From Riptortus pedestris (Eukaryota; Arthropoda; Insecta; Hemiptera; Alydidae): a stretch of DNA of 64,000 bases. The translations under genes were made by a program, and so were the position numbers. Where the stretch lies: assembly GCA_019009955.1 (NCBI GenBank), contig CM032228.1, forward strand, positions 227,892,001 through 227,956,000, read 5' to 3'. This document shows positions 24,625-39,600 of the stretch, piece by piece. Position 1 is the stretch's first letter. Each line of letters begins with the position of its first letter. A model generated the notes under the pieces. That model saw only the letters and a list, made by a program, of their open reading frames with translations, did not search any database and was not told the origin of the DNA.

Positions 24625-27600
24625 GTAACCTCTGTCTGTACATTGATTTTTTTCGCGAAATTTCACGATAACTTTTTGTTTCACATGTCATAGACACCAT
24701 AACTGCATTTTGTTTCTTTCGTGTATGTTTGTTTGTTTGTTTGTTACCTTTTCACGCATAAACGGCTGAACTGAATTTTATGAAACTTGGTATGTATATT
24801 ACTACTAACCCAACTTAGACTTTAGGCTATATTAATATCCTCTGAGACGAACAGGAGTGGGGGTTATAGGGGAAGCCTGAAATTAAAAATAGCGATATTT
24901 GTTTCCTATTGGTTTTTCGGCAAATATGAACATAACAAAAGTTGTTTATTTTGTTATTTGGAATAACTTTTGTTATATACACTTTTTTTGTATACCGAAT
25001 TATAAACGAGATATACACTAAAAACTAAAGCGGGAGTCAACTATTTTGTTGGGCGCTAACGATTGACTGGAACTTAACAAAACTCGTTATGTCAATTAGC
25101 ATTAATTCTTCCATGATTATAAGCTATATTAAAAATTTTAGGTTCAAAGGGGAGTGGGGATTATAAGAGAGGCTGAAATAATAAACTAGCTTTTTTTATT
25201 TTCCATTTGTTTTTCGGCAAACGTGCACATAACAAAAGTTGTTTACTTTGTTATTTAGAGTAACTTTTGTGTGCACTCACTTTTGTCGTAAAATAAAGTA
25301 AATACGGGATATACGCTAAACGGGAGTAAATACTTATATTAGTACTTATTTAAGGGGTTTTAATAAATGAAGATTATAACAAATGATGTTGTTTTCATCT
25401 TATATGATAGTTCAAAGTATGATTCGGATTAGTGAGGTTATAAATCTTCGTCACCCCCTCCTCATTTATTTATTTTTCCTAGAAAATACCTTTGTTATTT
25501 ATTTCCATTAGAAATATAAACTATAAGAGCATTTCCATTATTTAATTTGTATAATGATGTTGTTGAAACATATATGTAATTTCATTACAATTAAACGTTA
25601 ATGGTAATGTCATTATGACATAAAACAATATGTGTTTAAACTCGATATGATATTTTCGGGGTACCACTATTATTTAATTCCATCCGGTAGATGAATTATA
25701 AAAGAATGTTTTTAATCAATAATTTAAGTAGAAGAATGTTGAGGAGTCTCACGCGGGAGCGGAAGATGACGGGAGCCTTACCAGTTAATTGAGTTTACTT
25801 ATTTCCCGTCTGGCATTACTGGAAGTGATTTCCAGTGAGATTCACTGTTACAAATATAATCTTACGTGCAATACTTTGCCTAAACTATGTGAGCTCGGAT
25901 TGGCTTTTGAAAGGAAATATGTTCATTATAGATGATATTTAATTGTAATACCCATGATTATGGTTAGAAATATTGAAAAACGGTGAGTCAAAAATTGCAC
26001 AGGGATAGATTAGGAACACATTTTCATTTATCCTTTTTTTATTCTATTAATCCCCAAAAGTTGCCCTTCAGGGTTGGCTATTTCGGAAAATCATTACGTC
26101 GTGGAGGGAAGTGTAAGTGTACACATTGAAGTCTTACTATCAATATACTATCATTAGTCAGTCAAGAATGATTTCCCGAGCGAAGCCGGGTATCTTAGCT
26201 AGTATGTGTATATATATATATATCAAAGTAATAAACATGTATACATATCTAAGGCTGAGAAAAAATGAATGAGATATATAACCTTAAAAATAGGGATCTT
26301 TGTGAAGGAGTAGAAGGAAGATTAAATAATAATATTTTAAAATAAGAAGTCTTTTGTAATAACAAAATTAAAAACAATTTGTAATAAAATTATTTGATAA
26401 TAAATAAATGAAAGACTTGATCAATAAATAAATGTTCACTGCTGGAATAAATGTAGTGAAGAAATTGTCCACTCTATCAAAAAAAGGCTTGAAAAGAGTA
26501 GACAATGTTCCGCGCACAGTACCAGTAACACACTGAACAAAGGGTCCTTCCGACTTAAGGTCATTTCATCCTAAGCCTTTTCAATAATACACATATCCCC
26601 AATTGCCCAAGGTACGTATAATATTTCTGGGTTTTTCGGGAACCAGTGACCAAATACAGACTTGCCTGATTTCCTTCCTAGAGTTGTTGAAACATGTTGC
26701 TACAGCACACTCACTCGGCATTTTGCAAAAAAATCACTCATAACAATATAAAATAAAAGAATTCACTAAAAAAACAGCGATGCTCACGATGTAAACAAAG
26801 ATGAAAGTGTCGCCTAGTGACGTCATTTCCCAAAGTCGCAAAAATTTACAATCTGCGCACCTGCCGAATGGCACCCCCCTGCATTTGCCATTCCTGTTGG
26901 GGAACACTGTAGCTGGAAGCCCGCCTTGGCTAGTAACCTTCCACTGGCTTGACAGTTGTTGGGAAAAGTCACAATTGCATTCAGTGTATATTCTGAATGT
27001 GATTCCAGTATGCAAATTAGAATTTAATTTAGTCTAGCCTTGGTAGGTACAAATAGCTTATGGCACATTATAAAACTATATTTGTCAACAGTGCCCAATT
27101 AATAATGTAGTACTTGCTTCCAACTGAGAAGAAGAGAAAATAAAATTCTTGAAATATAGGCCTAGATAGATTAAAGCTTGTTAATTTATATATACATAGA
27201 CCACAGGGTCTTTTATTTACCCTTATTTTTAATTGGTAAAACAAATTGGGTGTTAAATCGATTAAAAAATTCCACCTCAATAAAGGTTGAGACCTGTTAA
27301 TAATTTACAGGTCTTAACCTGTATTGAGGTGCACATCTACGATCAGATTTAATCATTCTTATTGAATCTTTTTTTAATACCCTTAAATCATAATTTTAGA
27401 GAGTCTCAGGAGAGATTAAACAAATACACTTAATGTCATGTTCCTCTGATTGAAAATTGTTTATTATAATATATATATAGACAGATGTCTTCTACTACAA
27501 GACAGACATGGGCATGATGTCATTATTGTATTCTCATTACAACCAGAGGCATGAAACAATTTCATTTATTTATCTGAATTGTCCCAGGTATCTTTGGCCA

Positions 27601-30600
27601 GACAATATGAGACTGGAACATTATCAAAAAATGGCATGCGTGAACTTGTAACTCTGATACAGAATTCAATGGAAAAAGATGATCCGAGAGTTGATGTGAG
27701 CGATATTGAAGCATTCTGGTCTTCCCCAACGTATATTTTGAGATTGAAAAATTTTCTTGAACTTATACTCAGGAGTCTTCCTCAGAAATATGAATTTTCA
27801 CTTTTACCGAAGTATGATAACTATTGTCATCAATTCTAGCTAAATCATTATTTAAATTAAGATTAACCATGTCTATTTTTAAGTTTCAACTTTTGATTAA
27901 TTATCTTTAATTAAGTACTGAATAATGTAAAGAAAATGCCACAATGTTGAATTCCTTAGCATCAATCAAGTTTGTCATGAATGATAATGGGCAAATCATT
28001 GCTTAGTACAAGAATTGAATTGGTCAGAGAGAGTTTAGAGTTTACAACTTGGATTAATTAATGAGTACAATTTTATAAGAAATAATACTTAATTTGTATT
28101 TTTTGTTATAAAATTCTAATGATCAATGAATAGAATATTTAATACGGTCTTATGGTGAAATGTTTAACTATTTAAATCTGAATGATGACTTCAAATTCTC
28201 ATCGATCCCCCCCCCCCTCAGGAATTCAATTCTCTCAGTAACACTGAAAATGGAAACAATAGTTTTTAAAAGTGCATAGTACTAATTAAATTGTTTTATA
28301 GAGGCTCTTCTGAGGTTTTAATTGGATCAACAAGTTACATGAAGATTCATTAGTCTTATAAGAGCCTGTTTAAAACACTGACACTTATGTTCTGTTGTTT
28401 TTTTTTCAACTACAAAATATATCAAAATAGATGGGTAGTAGTTCAATACTCTTAACTCGTCAACACAGAATATCCACCGAATAATGTTTTATGTTTGTAA
28501 GCTAAAGAGATAAAATTTATTTCTAAACAAATTTAATTAAATTTGCATTATTATTTGTTTAGTGTGAGACCAACATTGTACAAGGCCATCAACACATTAG
28601 TTTTTAGAATGGTATCGACATTTCTAACTGTCCTAGATACATATTTCATTTTGAATTATGGATTACATGAACATTGGCCTAGCGTGGCAACTATTTCTAA
28701 AGAAGTGCTTCAAGGATTTGATTTTTTCTTTTATATCATATTTCTGCTAGAATTTATAGCTTTGGTAAGTAAAATATTTTTTTTATATTAGTACACCCTG
28801 CAACATTAAATTGTATTCCATCCAGTTGTTGTGTCTGCATGCTCACCTGTTCATTATTCCTGTGAACAGATAAGTCAGATTTCTACAGGAACAAAGGGAG
28901 TCCCAAGGGCATGCAGTGATTTCCCATTGCCTTCTGTATTGGCCCATTAAGCAATAAGGGCATCTGGAGGAAAATCAATTCATACCAATAAATTGTGAGT
29001 GGAGAAAATTCTACCTGAGGGTCATCCCTCTGTAGCCTGTAGCCTGCTTAAGTAATGATGAGCACTTACCAATATGAATATTCAGACTACAACTTTTAAT
29101 GTAACTTCCAGTGTTGTCCCACTTAATTTTGTTGAATTTAAACAAGGAGGACATATCCCCTTCATGGAATAAATTAAATAAATATTGAAAGTAATTATAT
29201 ATCATAAATCTCTAACTACAGTAGGTTAAATTAGAGCACTATATTTTAGCATATTTCCCTTGAAGGATGCTATGAAGGTTATACTTATGAATTTCATCAA
29301 ATACCCATCAATCCTACCCAGTAAGTGATGACAATTTTCAAACAAGTCAAATTTATATACCAGCCTGATTCAAAATTCTGTGTTTTTATTTTTTAACATT
29401 TTATTTGATTTAAAATATTTTTGATTAACAGATGCCTATTCTTCAAATTACGGACCATCATTTTCTATCTCTTAAAGCCACTTATATGTCAAATGTTTTT
29501 TTCTATCTATCGCTAAGGAACTTGCTTCCTGCTTTCCATTTTGTTAGACTTGTGTGTACTCTTTCAAGTTGAGCAGAATAAACCTCTGAGGTAATTCCTT
29601 AACCTTCAGGTGCTTACTCAAATGACTGACAATAAATACCCTGTAAATTCCACCTTACTCAGATCATAGCTATTTTTTTTTAGGCTGGTTTAACCCATTG
29701 CTTTTGGTTATTTGGATTATTAAAACATAGCCCATTTTTAATCATAAGTCTTAATTTTTATAATAAAATGAATGTCATTTGGATTTTACAGAAGATTTTT
29801 ACTTGAACACTTCTGCAGTTTTGAGAACTGAACCAATGTGCTGTGAGCGATAGAAGACTGTACTTTGGGATAACAAAGAAAGTTTCCATGTGTGTAGGCA
29901 AGGATCTTTTCCCAAAAATTTCTTAGTCTCTGAATCGAGATATCTAGGGCATCCACTGTGATATTTGGTTCCTAGAACAAATTCATATTCCTTGTATATC
30001 TTAAAACAAGTCTGTGCAAAATGGACAGATACTGCATCTCCCCTCACCTTTTCATCCTCTTGTAAATGATTTAGTAACAAGTGGGTGAATGGACAGGCAG
30101 GAAGAACTAATTTTGTGATGTTAGTCATCGAATTTCTGGCAAACAAAACCACTCCAATATATTCAATATATTGATAACTCCATTAGTTTAATCATCAAAG
30201 CTAATTTTTCTAGTAGCTCAAGGTGGAATGATTTGATTGCAGGTTTGTTCACTTGGATTTGTTCAGTATTTCAAGAGGCAGTACCACAAAATAGACTTCA
30301 CATGTAATGTGTTGATCCGAACAAGTATTGTTATCATGACTATAGAGTATATGATTCAGTATGAAACCTACAAAATAGAAAGCCCACAACAGGTATATGT
30401 TTTGAAATGGAGCAGGTTTTTACTCCTGCTTAGACTCAACAGGCTCTATACTGTAACAGAGGTAATTAATTGTATTCATTAACCCTTTAACATCTCCAGA
30501 CGAGATATCTCGTCCGAGGAGACGAACCCCACCAGCTCCAGACGAGATAACTTGTCCCCGCCTGCCCACAATCCCCTCGCGCAGGACGAGATATCTCATC

Positions 30601-33600
30601 ACCGTTTTCCCACTGCTTTACCGTTTTTTTTTTTTTTTATTATTTTTTTGATTTTTTTTATCTGAGGCCCTTTATAACTATACCACGGCTCTTTGCAAGT
30701 GCGCGGGCCGTCAAGCCACGCAAGATGGTATGGACAGTTCCCCTCCTGCTGAACTGAGAGTTCCATTTTAAGGGGGGTCTGTGGACTTGTTGCGGGTGTG
30801 AATGTAACTCTAAAGTAGGTTACCCGGCAACGGGCTGTTGCCGGGTGGGATTGTAAGGATAGGAGAAAATGAAAGAAGAAAGGTTTACTGCTTTACCGCT
30901 CCCAGTTCCAGACGATATAACTCTTCCCGACTGTGGTTCATCCTAGCGGATCCTCGGCGAGTTAATAAATAATTCTAGCGGCCGCTAGGCTGCATGGGTG
31001 TCTTTTGGGGAAATATTTGTTCCGATCCCGTAACTGTGGAATCTTTGGGTTTTCCAAGGAGTGAAACCCAACCCATCCCTTTTCTACCTGCTATTGTATA
31101 TTGGTAAATAATTAAAATATAACTTCAAATTAAAAAAAAAGAAGGTAAATTATTAAAATATTACTTCAAATAAAAAAATTATATAAGCGATAATAAAATC
31201 ATTACAATCATGTTCATTATTTCCTTCATAAATCACGTAATCTTTCATTACAATAGCATTTTAATTTATTGAAATAATGATATAGGTATTACAGAATCAT
31301 ACAAAGAAAATAAAACATTATGAAATAGTCGGAAAAGGGAGTGAGGTATTGAAGGAGGCAGCTCAAGACAGTGGCCTGGACCCCTTAGCTTGGGAGGGTG
31401 ATAGCCGGCTGGCCCTCCCTAGCTACTGGCTGCAACTCTCCGCCCGCCTCCTTAGCTGTTAAAGGGTTAACATTCTAATTGCAGCACCTTGCTCCTGCTG
31501 GGAGGTTTTGAGAAAATAGCTTCTCATGAACTTCATTCTCACCATATAGATATCCTAATCATACACTCTTCTTTTACATGAATTGAGAATAATTTCACAT
31601 TTTTTTTTTTTTTTTATGAGCACTCGTGATTAGCATCCATTTGTGACCATGGTTTTAATGCTGTATGATATATATGCTCTCTAAATAGAAAGATACTTTA
31701 ATTTCAGTAATTACTCCGGGAATATATAGCCCAGGTTATTTATTCATTAAATAGGATTGCTTGTTTAAATTGTTCCAACTTACCCCTAAAACTCCCTGAC
31801 ATTACCGAGTGCCCCCTACTGGTATGGACTCTATTTCTTGATCTTATTTATTCTCCATTTTTTTGGTTGATCTGAAGATGTTTTGAGATTAGAAATTGAG
31901 TTTTTAAAATTACAATTAATTACTGGTAAATTAGAACAGACAAGATAAATAAAAAGAAATGATTGAAAGATAAATTGTCAGAAATATTGGAAAAATCCTA
32001 TTGCTCACTGACTTTTCTTTGGAAAGACCAAGCAGCCCTTAACTTTTAAACCATACTCCATATAAGTGAAATAGATAGATGATGTTATTCTTTGTCAAAA
32101 CATGAATATATGTGCCATATCGGATGCGTAATGTTTTCTAATAAATTTATATAATTTTTTATAACCCTAGGTTATAGTTTGGAAACTTCTTCATTTTGTT
32201 GAAAATCGTTTAGAGAATTTGCTAGTTCAGTACTACGACTCTGGCAAAGCATTTCTTATTGCAAATGACCGGACTCTTAAACATTTGCGTCATATAGCTC
32301 CGGATAAGAATACTTATATGAAATTGAGAAAGTTGTTAGAAGAGGACAAGAAAAGGGCTGCAAAGTCTATTGGTATGTGTGTTAACATATTAAACAATGG
32401 CAATACATTCTGTATACTTTTTTTTTTTTTTTAGTAATAATGTTTTATTTAAAAGTATATGTTAAAGAGAATGAACTTCTACTCTTATTGTCTCCTTTTA
32501 TTACATTTAAAAAATGACATTATTTATTATTGTACTGCATCTACTCATTGTCGTAGTAGGGGTGAAACACAATCATATTACATGAAATAGATTAAAAGTT
32601 TTTAAGAAATTCATAAGTTATTTAACTGTGATCTCTTAATTTTTCTAAATTTTTAGTATATTTGACTCATAGTTGAATCTTATTCTGACAGAATTATAGA
32701 AAGAGCAGTTTATGATCAATCTACAACTTAACTTGGTATTACTACTTTCACATATTGGGTAAAATAAATTTAGACGCGCAGCAGACTGAAAAATGTTTTC
32801 CTGCAGGCCTTGGTGGTATTCTCCCTAGACTTATAAAGTTCTAAGCCACATCACGGAAATGTGTCATTAAATGATGGAGGGGGCTTTTGTCAGCGGGACA
32901 TTACAGCCCTAAAGATGGTCTCAAAGCATTTAGTTTCCTATATTTAAAATACTTTTTTTAATATTGAAGTAATGCATAAAATGGGAATACTAAAACCAAT
33001 AAATAATTATGTTGCACCAAACTTATACACTCAATGAGTTCCCAATTACCCTACCCATGTATTTTCTCCATAGCCTAATACAACATGAAATGCGTGATAA
33101 ACAGCTTATGATCACTTATTATTTACATTTGGCCTTAATTTTCTTCATAATCTAATAAAAGTTTTTTTCATAGCCTAATAAAACATGAAATGCGTTTTGA
33201 CCAGCATAATTAACATTTATTGTCTAAATTTGGTCTTCAGTAATAAAAAATAAAAGAACGCCGAATTCAAAGGATTTATCATAGCCAAGTCATTCCTCTC
33301 CATTGAGCCTACCCCTCCTCCCCCCCCCAATATATACTCGAAAAATACTTGAACATTGCTAATAATAACATATATACTCCACCAATGAATTTCTTATTTT
33401 TGTATTATTTTTTTTAACAGGTCTTATTCAGAGGGAAAGGCCAAATGTTGCTGTTACAATAAAAACAAAGCATGCCATAAGACAAGTTATTAATGAGATG
33501 TATGACAGTATTCATGATATTTATGATGAAGGTACGTACAGCTTTAATTCATTCATTTCAGCAGATCTACCTTTAAGAATAAAAACAATGGAGATGGTTC

Positions 33601-36600
33601 TTGCTTTTGGATAGTAGACTGATGGGCTTCAATATATCTGGTGGAGGGGGGTCCATTCACTCAGTTTTAGCTTGACTGTAAACAGCATCTATGATAGTCA
33701 TAACTAGGGGCTGTCAGATGTATATAGTCGGTGACAAGAGCCATGATGTTGAAGCTTGGCCTCTGGCATTCCCCTTCCCCCCATTAATAATATCATATTT
33801 TACTGTTATGTATAGCTATTTTGTCGAAGAGCTTTGGTAATGAGTGAAAAGATATAAACTGCAGGGGGGCTCTGTTCAAAGTTTTAATACTCTTATAACT
33901 TCAAGGAATTAATGTAGCATAAATAACATAAAGCATATAATTTATCTAAAACAATCATAAAATATATAACAAATATTAATCAATTGTAAATCATTATTTC
34001 CTCCGGAATTCATTTGTGGCTGAATGGTGATGGTATTTTTTTGGCAAGGCTTTACATTGCACAATATTTTGACATTTACCCATCCCAGTGTTTAGGGTTA
34101 ATACCCGTCGTTTCTGTGGATTTGTTAATAATAACATTAATTTTATTTTTTTTTTTAGCATATTTCCAGAGATATTAATTTTTTATGTAAGATTTCACTG
34201 TCCTCCATATTGTCATATTTCCCGTTTTCTGTGCATTATGCATAGATTTGAATTATTAAGGACAAAATATTCACATACATTTGAATTAATTTTTCCAGGT
34301 GAGTTACCGGGTAGTTCATATTGAAAAGAAATGTTGAGCCAATTTCTCTAAATAAATAAAAAACAACTTTTGTTATGTGCATATTCACCGAAACCCCAAT
34401 AGGAAACGAAATATCACTATTTTTAATTTCAGGCCTCCCTTATAACCCCCATTCTTGCCCGTCCAAGTATGTTAGTATGGCTTAATATAAAGAAGGTGTT
34501 ACTTCTAATACACATACTGAGTGTTTTTTTTAGTTTGGTTGAGTCTTTTGTGCCAAATAAAATTGTTGACTCCCACTATAATTTTTAGCGTATAACACAT
34601 TTATACTTCAATATATGATGATAGTGTATATAACAAAAGTTTTTCTAAATAACAAAATAAACAACTTTAGTTATGTGCGTATTTGCCGAAACCTCAATAG
34701 GAAACGAAATATCACTATTTTTAATTTCAGGCCTCCCTTATAACCCCCACTCCTGCCTGTCCCTAGAAATGTTAGTATAGGTTATTATAAAGAAGGCATT
34801 AGTGCTAATTCACATACCGAGTTTGGTTTAGTTCGGTTGAGTTTTTTGTGCCAAATAAAATTGTTGACTTCCGCAGTAGTTTTGCGTGAAAAGGTAACAA
34901 ATTAACAAACAAACAGACACAAAAGAAACAAAATGCAGTTATGGTGTCCATGACATGTGAAACAAAAAGTTATCGTGAAATTTCGCAAAAAAAAATCAAT
35001 GTACAGACAGAGGTTACAATTTTTTATATATATAGATTTGGGGAGAATTACTTGTTATTTATTCACTGGACAAAATTTTGGCGCCTTCCTTTCCCATTGT
35101 AATAACTTTTAAACAGGAAGTGTTTTAGCTTACTACTTAAATAGGCAAAAATTGAAGTTGGACACAAAAAGCAATTACAGTTAAGTTTATATTAAACACT
35201 CAATTATTGAAATTATTTATGCATAATGGTGAGAGAGGAAATTAATTACATTTCTTATGAGAACATAAATATAATTTTGTCAACGTTAATATATATTGAA
35301 TTCATTTATTGAAGGTTTGCTTGACGATATTGAAAGAAAATATTTGATTTCCTCTCTTGAAGAAGCAAAAAAGTTTCTAAGGTCTCTGAAAATCATCACA
35401 CCTTGTAGCCCAGAAAATATTCTCACAGGTGTGCCCTGGCTTCATGGAGAAAAAGAGATTACAGCATTATTATTGGTAACTTCCAGTATTGTTGGTCATT
35501 GAAGGTCTGCTAAAATATTGTATTCAAATAAAGCCCTTAGGTTTTTTGTTATTAGAGAAAAAAATATTTCAGTTTCTGAAATTTGAACTTTCAGACCAGA
35601 CAAATATGTTAGCAATTTAATCTCAAGTAATCATTATCTCATTGAGCCATCATCCGTAAAGCAAGAAATATCAAAGACTTAAGATGAGCCGACTACAATG
35701 CTGGCTCGAGGATAGTCTAGTTCAAATATATTTTTTTTTTTTTCCCGCCATTCTCCTCAAACAAAATGCCAAGATTCAAAGGAAATTGATGAGGAAACGA
35801 CTACGAAAAAATATTTTTACCCTTAACACTCTCAGCTAACCTCCACAAACTCACTGCTACGCTCTTTTCCTTTTATTTCATTATTATTAGACTAGAAACA
35901 TAGGGTGTACATTAGAGGAAATTTATGTTTATCTAAATATTTCACAAGTAGTGATTCTTTTATTGATTCATGGTGTATTAGCAGATTTTCTTTAAGGGAA
36001 ATCTGCTATTTAGGTTATAATCATGACAAATGTCTTGAAATGTCTGTTGATCATACCTATGAAAAGATGAAAAAGTCTGTCATGCAGGGGTTGCGTAAAC
36101 AAAGGAAATTACCTCTGTTGCCATAACTCACTACTGATCTCATCTCACCATCATTCTCTATTTCTAAAGATAATGAAGACATTTTGAACCACCTATATCC
36201 CTATTATTAGAGTTGAATAAAAGAGTTAAATATTGACAATGGTCAGATCACCTGCCACCCAACTGATCTGATTTCAGTTATTAACTAACTTGATCTTTAT
36301 TTTTACATAGAACATTTAAATACTGAATAAAGACCAGAAAATTTTCAATATTCTTTTAAATATCGAGTTTGGTAACGATCAAACAAAATTTGCGACCAGT
36401 AGAGCGTTAACACGCAAATATATATTTAGTTGTGAATGGAATAGTTGAATATTATGGTTTCTTTTATGCAAAATCTTATTAATTTCTCAGTGGATTCATT
36501 ATTAATAATGGCAGTCATAATTAATAAAATAATAAACTATTACCAGTTCATTTTTGCATTATTTGTCTGCTTAAAAAATAATTAGATTATGTTTTTACTC

Positions 36601-39600
36601 TTAGAAGCGAGCACGACTTGTGGGCTACAGCTTCCAGGACAGAATTATTAACGTGGGCGATATTCCTAAAGATATTGGGCTATTAGTCCTCACGTCTGGT
36701 CTTGTCAAATGTGTTTACAAGCCCCAAAACTCAACTATTCAAGTAAGTTGGAATTTTTGTATTTGGAAAAGAATTTAATTTTTTTAGTTTCATATTTACT
36801 TCGGAAAATAATTTTAAACTCAGCATTGTAAATGGTCAGGAGAGCGAATTGTTCGCTGTAAAACAGTAAAGAGGGGTTTGTGAGACCTGAAGATATTTTT
36901 TATTGCCTTAGATAATAATACAGAAGCACAACAATGGAGCCCAGATATATTACGAAGGAATTTTAATGAAACTCGCTATGGTGGACCGGGAGGTTCCATT
37001 TTATTGCTATAACCCTCAATAAATTAATTCTAAAGAATAATATTACAATTTATTAGAATGAAGTAAGGTTAACAGGACTTATGGTTCACCATAACAAGCC
37101 GGACATTTTCATCATTAATAAGGGAAATCCAAAACACCAAATGATGGAAATGTTCAAAAAGCAATTTGCCAGCATATTGGAAAAATGCTAAATGTTATCT
37201 GGAAAATTGAGCGTATTCTACAAATTTGGAATCATAATTACTGCCATTGTATTTTTGACAAATAGTCTTGTGCCTAAAAATACTATCACAAAGTAAAAAA
37301 TATTAAAATTTACCTGAAGAAATAATTTTGCACTCTCTGTATTATTAGATACTGCCAGAATAGTAAGGAAATAACAAGTAAAGTAACTCTTTTTATCATT
37401 AGATGAATCTTCAGGAACAAAGATTTCCAGGAAACTGGTAATCAAATCCTCAATAATAATAATAGTGTGTTTTGTGCATCCATGTGTATGTGTGTGAAAA
37501 TCATGGTTCAGTAAATATTGAGATTTAAGTGTGTAAATTCTAATTTATTGCAAGCTTTGATTTGCATGAAATGACTGGCAATATCAAATAAAATTATTGC
37601 TTTTTAAAGCATGAATTCCTTTCCTTGTTGCTGACTGCACTGTAGATTCAGTGGAGTCAGATTTCTTTCTCTGTAGAATCACATTCATTAACCTGCTGAG
37701 GTCAAATCGACTGACCTATATCATGGCGAATATATCCAACAACTCTGTCTCATGTTCTTGCCATATGAAGTTTCCAATTGGATTGATAAACTTCAATGAT
37801 TAGAGAATAAGACTGAAATCCAAATGTGCATAACAAAAAAATGTTTATTTATAAACTTAATAGTTTGAGAGAGTTATTCATATTTAAAATGTTGATATAA
37901 TAAAACAAAAATGCTATGTCCAGCAGATTTAAAAAACAACTGTGGCAGGAAACCACTTTGATTTGAATTCAATAAATTTTAAATGATTTTCTAATAATGC
38001 ACAATTTTAATATTCATTCTAAATAATTAGTTTCAATTGACATAACTAATTATATAAAGCCATATATATTTATACATATTGTGAGTGGTTAAGTTTCTGG
38101 ACCAGATATCCTAATTTTACGTTCATTTGTTTTAAAAGTACTAACTGCATATGGTGGTCAATATTGGATGATTCAGAAATACTAAAATAGAAATTTAAAA
38201 ACCAGGGGCTTCATAAACTAAGCAAATTTCCCAAGTGTGAAACATTTTTCAAAAATTGCATCATGAGTTATCCTAAATAGCTAATTTCTCTCTCTTAAGG
38301 GAAGTCTGTAGAAAGGCATTTGTTGTGCATAAGGAGCTGAAAAATGAATACTAATCATATGCTTAGTTGGGTGAAATTTCACAACTGAAAACGAGACTGA
38401 TCCTGGGTAGTAGATCAGGGTGGACCATGGTGCTGACAGGCAAAAGTATTGGAAATGGTGTTAGGTATATATACCCAAATCAATTGACTTAGGTTCCAAC
38501 TTACAAAAACTGTTTCGAGTTCAAGAACACTACTTCTTATTGAACATCTTCCAAAGTGATCGCCCACTATGATAGATCAGTCTGTATATTATTTACACAA
38601 ATCCAGAGTTTGTTATATCAGAAAATGAAAAAAAAAAAATGTTTAGAATATAACTTCCAGGTAAGAAAATTCAGGAGTTTCCATACCACAATATGATCTT
38701 CACCCAAATATTCTATGATATCAAATCAAATTTTTAAAATGAGACTACTAAACAAGGAAAAAATAACTATAACAAATTAGCACTTATTTACATTTATTTA
38801 TTTATTTATTAACATCCACTTTTTGCAACTTAGGCTAATCGGGACGGGTTATCTACAGGTTACCACCCTTTTCTAGCCAGGGTGGGATTTTAGGACGTTA
38901 TTTAATGAATTTAGTCACTAAATAATTTCCTTTGCCCAGGCAAGAATCGAACTCACCACTCTAGGTTTACCATGTGAGATAAAGGTCAACGCTTTAACTC
39001 GCATGGCTAACCTGAGCCCCCTTATTTACATTTAATTAAATAGAAATTTATTATATGGTAATTCTTATTTCTAGAACTGCAAAAAACATGGAACATTACC
39101 TAATTGTGATTTTCTTAATAGTCTAAAATTGGAAGAAAGTCAAGAAGAGTATGTTGTTTGTGGAAGTCTGATTGGTGAAATAGGCATAGTAACAAACAGA
39201 CGTTTTGACATGTCCATTATCTGTGAATCAGCCGTACAGGTAGTTTAAATGTCTCATATTTTTCTTTTGATTTAACTGTTATTTTATTGATGGGAAGACT
39301 TATGGTGTTATTGTAAATTATTTTTCTAATTTAGGTATTTTACATACCATCAGAAATTATGAACCAAGTATTATATGATGAAATAGACAATATATCCACT
39401 AGCGTATTTTGTAAAATATGGAAGTCTATTGGGATACGAATTGCCCTTATTCTCCTGCAGTATGTGTCTAACTTTCAGGTATAAATAATAATTTATTAAT
39501 CTATAATTCTTAGTTGATACATAATATACAGTGTTGTTCTACTTTAAGGATATGGCTTTATTTAATATCTAGGTTTTATATATATAGGTTATTTCCATAA

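Noticed and set aside
29431..29575. Open frame after a good acceptor (TTAACAG|ATGCCTATTC) in intron 12
   Set aside because: It ends in a stop without a donor, and exon 12 joins directly to exon 13 to give a continuous S2 helix.
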